Positions 1 to 6,378 of a stretch of 10,436 bases of DNA are shown here, piece by piece. Made by a program: the position numbers and the translations under genes. Numbering within the stretch: the stretch's first letter is position 1; each line of letters begins with the position of its first letter. Origin of the DNA: Atopobiaceae bacterium (GTDB lineage: Bacteria; Actinomycetota; Coriobacteriia; Coriobacteriales; Atopobiaceae); contig JAFUBJ010000171.1 of NCBI GenBank assembly GCA_017460265.1, forward strand, positions 1-10,436, in the 5' to 3' direction. Below the pieces are notes generated by a model. It saw only the letters and a program-made list of their open reading frames with translations. It was not told the origin of the DNA and searched no databases.

Positions 1-42
1 CGTGAACAGGGGACGTGTACCTGTTCACGTCCCCTGTTCACG
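1..42 (+). repeat. Palindromic intergenic repeat, copy 1 (compound)
   Basis: The 27-nt unit lies at 2-28, with arms GTGAACAGG (2-10) and CCTGTTCAC (20-28) around a GGACG-containing centre. It matches copy 2 (3003-3029) at 26 of 27 positions. Here the unit is followed by an extra inverted half, so bases 1-16 are also perfectly complementary to 27-42 with a 10-nt loop (17-26). Two mutually exclusive hairpins are therefore possible. It sits upstream of the rhamnosidase gene. It looks like a REP-type element or a hairpin between transcription units; no T-run supports a classical terminator. Confidence 0.85.
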
Positions 43-204
43 CTTTCCCGCTCACTCCTAATCATCAACCACCCAAATGGGTCTTTACCAAAAACCAGTC
101 CTTATTTTTCGATTTTCAATCCTTCACTGTCGTAACATCTTCCTCTCCCTGAGCTTACATGTGTATAAAACGATTAAGTGCAGTTACTAATTCAGGAGAA
201 CAAG
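43..204 (+). promoter_or_regulatory. Leader of the rhamnosidase gene, possible promoter
   Basis: This stretch is distinctly more A/T-rich than the coding DNA around it, with runs such as TTATTTTTCGATTTT near 102-116. A TATAAA at 164-169 could be a -10 box, giving a transcription start about 30 nt before the start codon. No good -35 box is seen 16-18 nt upstream of it. A small ACCCAAATGGGT inverted repeat occurs at about 71-82. The promoter call is tentative; no operator is recognised. Confidence 0.3.
194..199 (+). promoter_or_regulatory. Ribosome binding site of the rhamnosidase
   Basis: AGGAGA ends 5 nt before the ATG at 205. It decides the start: the in-frame upstream ATG at 178 has no such site before it and would place this Shine-Dalgarno inside the coding region. 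Confidence 0.75.
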
Positions 205-2985
205 ATGCACATCAGCACTCTTCGCGTCAACCATCTCAAGAATCCGCTTGGTTTTACGTTTTTCCATACCGTCTTTTCGTGGGCTGTCGAGGATTCCAAG
301 GGCACCGTGGCCACCGCTTCGCGCATTGTGGTAACAAGCGATGGAGCCACCGTGGCAGACACCGGTTGGACTCAACTTGACTCGATAGCCACCAACGTTG
401 ATGTGCCTCTCAAGCCACGAACCCGCTATGAGTGGACCGTGTCGGTGCGCACCAACGCTGACGAAGAGGCCACCTCGGACATCGCGTTCTTCGAGACCGG
501 CAAGATGGAAGAGCCTTGGTCTGCCCAGTGGATCGCGTGCGATGGCGCGGAGTCTTCCCGCCACCCCATCTTCTCGCGCACAATCGAGCTGGCCAGCGAA
601 GTCACCTCCGCCCGCCTTTATGCCTGTGGCCTGGGCTTTTATGACGCGAGCATCGACGGTGAGCGCGTGGGAGACGAGTACCTTGCCCCCGGGACCAACG
701 CCTACGACCGCTGGCTGCAGGTCCAGACCTACGACGTTTCCGAGCAGCTGCGCGGCGCTGACAACACCGCCAAGCTCAGCTTCCTCATGGGTAACGGCTG
801 GTGGAAGGGCCGCTTTGGCTTCATCCCCGAGGACCGCGGCTTCTACGGCAACGACTGGCGTCTCATCGCCGAGCTGCATGTAACCTACGCTGATGGCAGC
901 ACGCAGGTCTTTGGCACGGACGAGGACTGGCGGATGACTCGCTCCACCATCACCGCCTCCAACATCTACGACGGCGAGCGCAGAGACGACACCCTCCCCG
1001 AAACTGAGCCTATCGCAGCTCATCTGCTCAGCGCTGACGAAGCAGCAGCCTCCACGGCAAAGCTCACTGACCGCCTCTCCCTGCCCGTTACCGCGCACGA
1101 GACCTTCTCGCCCACCGTCGTCAGCGTTCCCTCAGGCGACCTCGTCCTTGACATGGGCCAGGAGTATGCGGGCACCTTCCGCCTGCGCGTGCATGAACCC
1201 GCCGGCACCACCATTCGCGTGCAGCTGGGCGAACTTCTGCAGGACGGCGAGTTCTACAACGACAACCTCCGCAGCGCCAAGCAGGAGTACGTATATGTGA
1301 GCAACGGCGCCGAGCACGTGCTTGAGCCACGCTTCACCTACTATGGCTACCGCTACGTCAAGATCGAGGGCCTCTCCAGCTTCAAGGCCGAGGACTTCAC
1401 GGGCGTCGTCCTGCACTCCAGCTTTGAGGAGACGGGCACCCTCACCACTGGCCATAAGCTGGTCAACCGCCTGGTTGAGAACGCGCGTTGGGGCATGAAG
1501 AGCAACTTCATGGACACCCCCACCGACTGCCCACAACGTGACGAGCGCATGGGCTGGACCGGCGACGCGCAGGTCTTTGCCACCACCGCTCTTTACCTTG
1601 CCGATCAGGAGCCCTTCTACCGCAAGTTTGCCTACGACATGGCTCAGGAGGCAGCCAAGCACGAGGGCGGCGCTCCGCTGGTTGCCCCTTCCTTCATGCT
1701 CGACGGTCCCGCCTGCGCCATTTGGGGAGACGCTACCTGCTTCATCCCCTGGCAGAGCTACCTCTTTAGCGGCGCCGTCTCCATCGTGGCTGAGCACTAT
1801 GACGCCATGGCCGCTTGGATCGACTACGTGGAGCGCACCGACGAAGGCGAGAAGCACCTGTGGGGTGGCCTGCACCAGCTGGGCGACTGGCTGGCCCTTG
1901 ACGCCCCCAAGAACGATCGCACCGGCGCCACCGACCCCGACTTCATTGCCTACCTCTACTGGTGGCGCAGCACCTGCGAGGTGGCCGATGCCGCACGCGT
2001 GCTGGGCAAGAAGTCAGAGGCCGAACGTTACGACGAGCTCGCTCAGTACCTGCGCGACTACATCAATGCCGAGTACTTCTCCCCCAACGGCCGCTGCGCG
2101 GTGACCACGCAGACCGCCTACGCCCTCTGCATCACCTTTGGCTTCGGCGCGCCCGAGTTCAACGCCTTTGCGCTCGACCGCGCGCTCTCTCGCAACGAGA
2201 ACAAGCTGGTCACCGGCTTTGTGGGCACCAACTTCCTGCCGCGTGCCCTGTGCGAGGCCGGTATGGCCTCTAAGGCCTACGACCTGCTCACCTACGAGGG
2301 CTATCCCGGCTGGCTGCGTGAGGTGAAGCTTGGCGCCACCACCATCTGGGAGCGCTGGAACTCGCTGGACGACGAGGGAGTCATCACCGGCATCGGCATG
2401 AACTCCATGAACCACTACTCCTATGGCTCCATCGTCGAGTGGCTCTTTGGCTACGCCGCCGGCCTACGCCCCGTGGCAACCGAGCCCGGCTTCCGTCGTG
2501 CCATAGTGGCGCCCATCCCCAGCTGGCGCCTGGGCCATCTGGAGTGCACGCATGCCTGCGCCGCCGGCACCTGGCGTGTGGCGTGGAACTGCCTGGACGA
2601 GAACCACCTGCGTGTTGAGGTGGACGTGCCATTTGGCTGCACCGCTGACGTCACCCTCCCGCTTGCCCCGGCTTCCGCCTACGAGCAGCTGGGCAGCAAC
2701 AAACTGCAGGCAGGCTCCCATGTGGTGGAGTACGAGACCACATCTCCGCTGCGCCGCGTGCCCACCGTTGACTGGCCCATCGGAGACCTCCTGGCCACGC
2801 CCGATACCGATGCCGTGGTCCGCGCGCACTGCAAGCCCGACTGGATCGCCCCTGATGAGCTGGGCCTTCCCATGCGCGAACTTGCCTACAAGCTCGCCCG
2901 CGGGTCGCGCCCCATGAGCGAAGAGGCCCTCGAGGCCTGTGACCAGGCGCTGCGTGCGCTGGCCGAGCCCGGCCCCGTAGCGTAG
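205..2985 (+). CDS. Alpha-L-rhamnosidase, glycoside hydrolase family 78
   Basis: A 926-residue enzyme that removes terminal alpha-L-rhamnose from glycosides by inversion. Domain order fits GH78: an N-terminal Ig/Fn3-like domain (about 1-100), the Bac_rhamnosid_N carbohydrate-binding beta-domain (about 125-295), a jelly-roll domain (about 305-405), the (alpha/alpha)6 catalytic barrel (about 410-765) and a C-terminal beta-domain (about 767-845). The hallmark DCPQRDERMGWTGD begins at residue 441, so Glu447 is the expected general acid. Glu716 in TTIWERW is the expected general base. The NHYSYGSIVEW motif near the barrel end is also typical. No signal peptide is seen, so the enzyme is probably cytoplasmic and acts on imported rhamnosides. 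The last ~80 residues extend beyond the usual C-terminal domain and are polar and probably helical. The gene stands alone between two palindromic repeats, and no rhamnose isomerase, kinase or aldolase gene is in view. The natural substrate cannot be told from sequence. Confidence 0.95.
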   Translation: MHISTLRVNHLKNPLGFTFFHTVFSWAVEDSKGTVATASRIVVTSDGATVADTGWTQLDSIATNVDVPLKPRTRYEWTVSVRTNADEEATSDIAFFETGKMEEPWSAQWIACDGAESSRHPIFSRTIELASEVTSARLYACGLGFYDASIDGERVGDEYLAPGTNAYDRWLQVQTYDVSEQLRGADNTAKLSFLMGNGWWKGRFGFIPEDRGFYGNDWRLIAELHVTYADGSTQVFGTDEDWRMTRSTITASNIYDGERRDDTLPETEPIAAHLLSADEAAASTAKLTDRLSLPVTAHETFSPTVVSVPSGDLVLDMGQEYAGTFRLRVHEPAGTTIRVQLGELLQDGEFYNDNLRSAKQEYVYVSNGAEHVLEPRFTYYGYRYVKIEGLSSFKAEDFTGVVLHSSFEETGTLTTGHKLVNRLVENARWGMKSNFMDTPTDCPQRDERMGWTGDAQVFATTALYLADQEPFYRKFAYDMAQEAAKHEGGAPLVAPSFMLDGPACAIWGDATCFIPWQSYLFSGAVSIVAEHYDAMAAWIDYVERTDEGEKHLWGGLHQLGDWLALDAPKNDRTGATDPDFIAYLYWWRSTCEVADAARVLGKKSEAERYDELAQYLRDYINAEYFSPNGRCAVTTQTAYALCITFGFGAPEFNAFALDRALSRNENKLVTGFVGTNFLPRALCEAGMASKAYDLLTYEGYPGWLREVKLGATTIWERWNSLDDEGVITGIGMNSMNHYSYGSIVEWLFGYAAGLRPVATEPGFRRAIVAPIPSWRLGHLECTHACAAGTWRVAWNCLDENHLRVEVDVPFGCTADVTLPLAPASAYEQLGSNKLQAGSHVVEYETTSPLRRVPTVDWPIGDLLATPDTDAVVRAHCKPDWIAPDELGLPMRELAYKLARGSRPMSEEALEACDQALRALAEPGPVA

Positions 2986-2990
2986 CCAGA

Positions 2991-3032
2991 GCCGTGAACA
3001 GGGTGAACAGGGGACGGGTACCTGTTCACGGC
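2991..3032 (+). repeat. Palindromic intergenic repeat, copy 2
   Basis: The 27-nt unit (3003-3029) follows an additional direct half-copy. The outer 12-nt arms 2991-3002 (GCCGTGAACAGG) and 3021-3032 (CCTGTTCACGGC) are perfect complements with an 18-nt loop; an alternative inner stem uses 3003-3011 with 3021-3029. It begins 6 nt after the rhamnosidase stop codon, so it would form a hairpin at the 3' end of that transcript. It lacks a T-run, so mRNA stabilisation or a REP role is as likely as termination. Confidence 0.85.
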
Positions 3033-3087
3033 CACCATTCACCAATCAAGTCCGGACGAGTCCGGAAGGAAGAGAAGGGATCTAACC
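3033..3087 (+). promoter_or_regulatory. Leader of the PTS operon
   Basis: AGTCCGGA occurs twice with a 10-nt period (3049-3056 and 3059-3066); the first copy lies within the perfect 8-nt palindrome GTCCGGAC (3050-3057). An AGAAGGGA Shine-Dalgarno (3073-3080) precedes the ATG by 7 nt. No convincing -35/-10 pair is seen. The helically phased repeats could be a small operator, but they are short and the call is weak. Confidence 0.3.
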
Positions 3088-4470
3088 ATGGCACGAGATT
3101 GGAACAAGCTCGCGACAGACGTCATCGAGCTCGTCGGCGGCGAGGAAAACATCGCCTCCATTACCCACTGCGTCACCCGCCTGCGCTTTAGGCTCAAGGA
3201 CGAGTCCAAGGCTGACGACCAGCGCATTGGACAGCTTGAGGGCGTCATCCAGGTGCTGCATGCAAGTGGCCAGTATCAGGTGGTCATTGGCAACAAGGTG
3301 GGCGAGGCCTACGACGCCGTCGTGGCACAGCTCCCTGGCCTTGCCGGTGGCGAGGTCGCGGCAGACGCCGAAGAGGAAAAGGGCGGCTTCAGCCTGAACG
3401 CGCTCTTTGACATTGTCTCGGGCATCTTCGTTCCGTTCATCGGCATCTTCACCGCAGCCGGTCTTACCCGCGCCCTGGTGACCATGTGCGTGACGCTCGG
3501 CCTCTTCACCCAGGAGAGCTCCACCTTCGTGGTCCTCAACGCCATCGGCGACGGCGTCTTCCAGTTCTTGCCCATCTTCATTGCCCGCAACGCCGCCAAG
3601 AAGTTCAAGTGCAACGAGTGGATCGCCATGGCTGTTGCAGCCTTCCTCGTGACACCCTCCATGGTGGGTCTCAAGGACGCGTTTGCCGAGGCAGGCGGAC
3701 CCACGCTCTTCGGTCTGCCCGTCATCCTGCCCGATTCCGGCTACCTGCAGTCAGTCTTCCCCATCATCTTTGCCACATACCTGCAGTCTTGGATCGAGAA
3801 GCCCGTCTCTAAGATGCCTCAGCTCGCCCGTGACCTCGTGGGCAACATGATCGTGCTCGTGTGCACCTCCCTTATCACCCTGCTGGTTGTTGGCCCCGTG
3901 GTGAACACCGTCTCTGGTTGGATCGCAGCTGGCCTCATGGCCATCCTGAACGTCGCCCCCGTCGTTGCTGGCTTCCTCATTGCCGCCCTCTGGCCCGTCC
4001 TCATCATCTTTGGCATGCACTGGGGCATGATTCCCATCATGATCTCCAACCTCATGACGCTCGGCTATGACGTGATCGGCCCCATCACCAACGCCACCAA
4101 CTACGTCGTTGGCGCCGTGGTCCTGGCCATCCTGCTCAAGACCAAGAAGCAGAACGTAAAGGCCACCGCAACCGAGTGCCTCGCCTCTGCCTGGCTTGGC
4201 GCCATCACCGAGCCCGCCATCTACGGCCTGCTCCTCAAGTTCAAGCGTCCGTTCGTTGCCATGGCTCTCTCCTGCGGCATCTGCGGCGCCATCACCGCAG
4301 CAGTGGGCGTGCATCAGGTGGGCATCCTCACTACCTCCGTGCTTACCCTGCCCATCCTTGCTGCCAACTTGGGCATGCCGCACATGATCGCCATCGCTCT
4401 GGCCAGCATCGCCGGATTCGTGAGCACCTACCTCTTTGCCTTTGACGACAGCATGGTCGTTGACGAGTAA
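3088..4470 (+). CDS. PTS EIIBC component, beta-glucoside/sucrose-type family, without EIIA
   Basis: A 460-residue membrane permease that imports a sugar and phosphorylates it at the expense of PEP. The EIIB domain (about 1-87) contains ITHCVTRLRFRL, with Cys28 as the expected phosphorylated residue. An acidic linker (about 88-103) leads into a hydrophobic EIIC domain (about 104-455) with many transmembrane segments. EIIC signatures of the glucose/glucoside superfamily are present: FGMHWGMIP with His311, and GAITEPAIYG with Glu375 (the GITE motif). BglF/BglP-like relatives are about 620 residues because they carry a C-terminal EIIA; this protein ends cleanly after EIIC, so it needs an EIIA from elsewhere. 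It is followed 69 nt downstream by the ROK kinase and probably forms an operon with it. The transported sugar is not determined; a beta-glucoside, sucrose-like or other disaccharide is likely from the family. Confidence 0.93.
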   Translation: MARDWNKLATDVIELVGGEENIASITHCVTRLRFRLKDESKADDQRIGQLEGVIQVLHASGQYQVVIGNKVGEAYDAVVAQLPGLAGGEVAADAEEEKGGFSLNALFDIVSGIFVPFIGIFTAAGLTRALVTMCVTLGLFTQESSTFVVLNAIGDGVFQFLPIFIARNAAKKFKCNEWIAMAVAAFLVTPSMVGLKDAFAEAGGPTLFGLPVILPDSGYLQSVFPIIFATYLQSWIEKPVSKMPQLARDLVGNMIVLVCTSLITLLVVGPVVNTVSGWIAAGLMAILNVAPVVAGFLIAALWPVLIIFGMHWGMIPIMISNLMTLGYDVIGPITNATNYVVGAVVLAILLKTKKQNVKATATECLASAWLGAITEPAIYGLLLKFKRPFVAMALSCGICGAITAAVGVHQVGILTTSVLTLPILAANLGMPHMIAIALASIAGFVSTYLFAFDDSMVVDE

Positions 4471-4483
4471 GCCCTTCCTTCTC

Positions 4484-4512
4484 GCCGGGGCGCCCGCTGC
4501 GGGCGCCCCGGC
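4484..4512 (+). terminator. GC-rich hairpin between PTS and kinase genes
   Basis: Arms 4484-4497 and 4499-4512 are perfect 14-nt complements of GCCGGGGCGCCCGC around a single T, giving a very stable stem once a few central bases open as the loop. It begins 13 nt after the PTS stop codon. It is followed by TCCTCACC, not a T-run, so full intrinsic termination is uncertain. It may instead act as a partial terminator or as an mRNA-stabilising stem that makes expression of the two operon genes unequal. Confidence 0.6.
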
Positions 4513-4539
4513 TCCTCACCACACGTAAAGGAGCGCATC

Positions 4540-5433
4540 ATGAGCAAGAAGTTCCTGTGCAAGGACGTTGGCGGCACCAACACGCGCGTCGGCATCGTCA
4601 ACGACTCTTTCGTCGTGCTTGGGTCGGCCATTGAGTCCACCAAGCAGCTTGCCGCCAAGGGTATCGGCGTGGGCCTCGCAGACCTTGTCCTCAAGTGGGC
4701 AGCGCTTGCCGAGGCCGAGGGCGATGAGCTCTCCCGCGTAGTCATTGGCGTGCCCGCCACCGTAGATGCCGCTTGCCGCCGCGTTTTGCAGGCGCCCAAT
4801 GTGGAAGGGCTTTCCGGTTTAGCCCTTGCCGACCAGGTTGAGGAAATGACCGGCATCCCCACCATGGTGGAGAAGGACGTCAACCTGCTCATTCTTTCCG
4901 ACATCCACAGCCTGGGGATTGACCGTATGGCATCCGTCACAGGCGTGTACTTTGGCACGGGCATTGGCAATGCGCTCTATCTGGGCGGACAGGTTTGGCA
5001 CGGAGCGCATGGATCTGCCGGCGAGCTTGGTCACATTCCCATGCTCGGCCGCACCGAGACCTGTGGCTGTGGCAACCCCGGCTGCCTTGAGTGCTTTGGC
5101 GGCGGTCATCACCTTGCGAGCGTCTGCAATGAGCACTTCCCCGAGGTGCCTATTGGCGAGGCCTTCGTACGCCTGTCAAATGAACCCGAGGTCATCGAGG
5201 TGCTCGAGGCCATGGCTATCGCCGTCGCCACCGAGGCAAACATCCTTGACCCCGACGAGATGATCATTGGTGGCGGTCTTCCGCTCATGCAGGGCTTTAA
5301 CCGCGACGCCTTTGCCGAGCGCGTACGCACGCACCTACGCAAGCCTTTCCCGGCAGAGACGCTCGCGCTGCGCTACTCGCAGCAGGGCCAGCTCAGCGGA
5401 CTGGTGGGCGGCGCCATTCGTGCAACGATGTAG
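4540..5433 (+). CDS. ROK-family sugar kinase, D-allose-kinase-like
   Basis: A 297-residue cytoplasmic ATP-dependent sugar kinase. The N-terminal phosphate-binding loop is KDVGGTNTR (Asp9 to Arg16). KDVN at 112-115 gives Asp113 as the expected catalytic base; many ROK kinases have NDAN here, and as I recall E. coli AlsK has RDVN. FGTGIGNALYLGG and HGAHGSAGELGHIP follow, then the zinc site of His165 with Cys175, Cys177 and Cys182 in CGCGNPGCLE. LDPDEMIIGGGL near the C-terminus is typical of the family. From memory the closest match is E. coli D-allose kinase, including the WxGAHGxAGELGHIP stretch, but glucose or another hexose is possible. A PTS normally delivers phosphorylated sugar, so the kinase probably handles a free hexose released inside the cell by a glycosidase. 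An AAAGGAG site (4527-4533) lies 6 nt before the ATG. The gene ends 5 nt from the convergent AraC gene. Confidence 0.92.
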   Translation: MSKKFLCKDVGGTNTRVGIVNDSFVVLGSAIESTKQLAAKGIGVGLADLVLKWAALAEAEGDELSRVVIGVPATVDAACRRVLQAPNVEGLSGLALADQVEEMTGIPTMVEKDVNLLILSDIHSLGIDRMASVTGVYFGTGIGNALYLGGQVWHGAHGSAGELGHIPMLGRTETCGCGNPGCLECFGGGHHLASVCNEHFPEVPIGEAFVRLSNEPEVIEVLEAMAIAVATEANILDPDEMIIGGGLPLMQGFNRDAFAERVRTHLRKPFPAETLALRYSQQGQLSGLVGGAIRATM

Positions 5434-5438
5434 CCGGT

Positions 5439-6314
5439 TTACGCAGTGCCGTAGCGCAGCTTGCGATATGCACTTGGCGTAATGTCGCACATCTTGGCAA
5501 AGCGGTACGAGAAGTTGCTCTCCGTGGCAAAGCCCACCTGGCGCGCAACCGAGCCAATTGGCTCGTCGGTCTCAATCAGCAGCTGCTTTGCCCGACTGAT
5601 GCGCTGGCGAAGTAGGTAGTCGTGAGGAGATGTTCCCAACGACTGTCTGAAAAGCCTCGTAAGATAGCTGGAGCTCACGTTTGCTGCCTTGGCAAGGTCT
5701 TCTACTGAGATGGGATCCGCAAGATGATCAACTGCGTAGACACAGGCAAGGCGCACGGGGTCGTCTGGAGCATCAGTTGTGCGGGCCACAGCCATGACAA
5801 GCTCGGAGAGCATGGTGTGCACCGAGATCCCCATGCGCTCCTCGTTCTCTACGCTCTCCGTCTTGATCTTGTCAAAGAGCAGCTCAAAGTGTGACCTCAT
5901 GCGCGTCTCGGAAAGGGTGATAGGCATTAGTTTGGGAACGCCGAGTCTTCGGGCCATTGCCTCGACGCCCGCGCCCTCTATGTGGGCCCACAGGTGGTAC
6001 CAATGGCCGCGTGTTGCCGAGGTGCCGTACACCTGCGGCATACGGCAGTCCATGAGCAGCGCCTGCCCATGGTTGACCGTAACCGTGCGGTTTGCCTGCG
6101 TGAAGTATCCCGCCCCGCCAAAGGTGTAGATCAGGAGGTAGCTGTCCTTGCTCAAGCGACCGGTGACAAAGTGCTCCCTGCCGTAGAGCGCGCCTGCCTC
6201 GGTGCACACGAAGGGCATCTCGAGCTGCACTACGCTCGGTGTCGTTGCCAGCCAGAAGCTCCTGGGGTCAATGTCGCCCGTTATGCGGTAGCGCTGCTCG
6301 TTGTTTCTGACCAC
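5439..6314 (-). CDS. AraC-family transcriptional regulator
   Basis: A 291-residue regulator with an N-terminal cupin-type sugar-sensing domain (about 30-165; GGAGYFTQANRTVTVNHGQ is typical of the AraC binding fold) and a C-terminal double helix-turn-helix (about 190-289). The first HTH is in VEDLAKAANVSSSYLTRLF and the second in IGSVARQVGFATESNFSYRF, ending in the conserved TPSAYRKLR. The start is a GTG at 6314; an in-frame stop lies 6 codons further upstream, and the Shine-Dalgarno before it is poor. It is transcribed divergently from the esterase with 64 nt between the starts, so it probably controls that gene and itself. It may also act on the PTS-kinase operon, whose end it faces. The architecture matches sugar-responsive activators such as MsmR/RafR-type proteins; the effector is unknown. 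Confidence 0.92.
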   Translation of the reverse strand: MVRNNEQRYRITGDIDPRSFWLATTPSVVQLEMPFVCTEAGALYGREHFVTGRLSKDSYLLIYTFGGAGYFTQANRTVTVNHGQALLMDCRMPQVYGTSATRGHWYHLWAHIEGAGVEAMARRLGVPKLMPITLSETRMRSHFELLFDKIKTESVENEERMGISVHTMLSELVMAVARTTDAPDDPVRLACVYAVDHLADPISVEDLAKAANVSSSYLTRLFRQSLGTSPHDYLLRQRISRAKQLLIETDEPIGSVARQVGFATESNFSYRFAKMCDITPSAYRKLRYGTA

Positions 6315-6378
6315 GTCATCACCCGACCATCAGATATTGGTATCTTGCAATAGTTGTATCACGAAGGAGGCACGGCAT
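6315..6378. promoter_or_regulatory. Divergent regulatory region between AraC regulator and esterase
   Basis: This 64-nt gap must hold start signals for both genes. It contains an inverted repeat AGATA-TTGG-TATCT (6332-6345), followed immediately by the small palindrome TTGCAA (6345-6350). Either could be part of an AraC-type operator. No strong -35/-10 pair is evident on either strand. The AGATA repeat is short and the call is an inference from gene arrangement. Confidence 0.4.
6363..6370 (+). promoter_or_regulatory. Ribosome binding site of the esterase
   Basis: GAAGGAGG, a near-consensus Shine-Dalgarno, ends 8 nt before the ATG at 6379. It rules out the longer in-frame TTG start at 6301, which would overlap the divergent AraC gene. 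Confidence 0.85.

Noticed and set aside
1..42. CRISPR array from repeated GAACAGGGG units
   Set aside because: The copies are far apart, palindromic, and not separated by uniform spacers; no cas genes are present.
178..204. Upstream ATG start for the rhamnosidase
   Set aside because: The AGGAGA site at 194-199 is correctly placed for the ATG at 205, and the extra nine residues have no family support.
159..380. 73-residue plus-strand frame overlapping the rhamnosidase start
   Set aside because: It has no Shine-Dalgarno and overlaps the true start in another frame.
187..1875. Long minus-strand open frames opposite the rhamnosidase (187-1098 and 1132-1875)
   Set aside because: They lie wholly antisense to a gene with clear family motifs, have no recognisable domains and reflect the codon bias of high-GC DNA.
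3751..4383. 210-residue minus-strand frame opposite the PTS gene
   Set aside because: Composition is very rich in His, Gly and Asp, as expected from the complement of a membrane-protein gene; no motif or ribosome binding site supports it.
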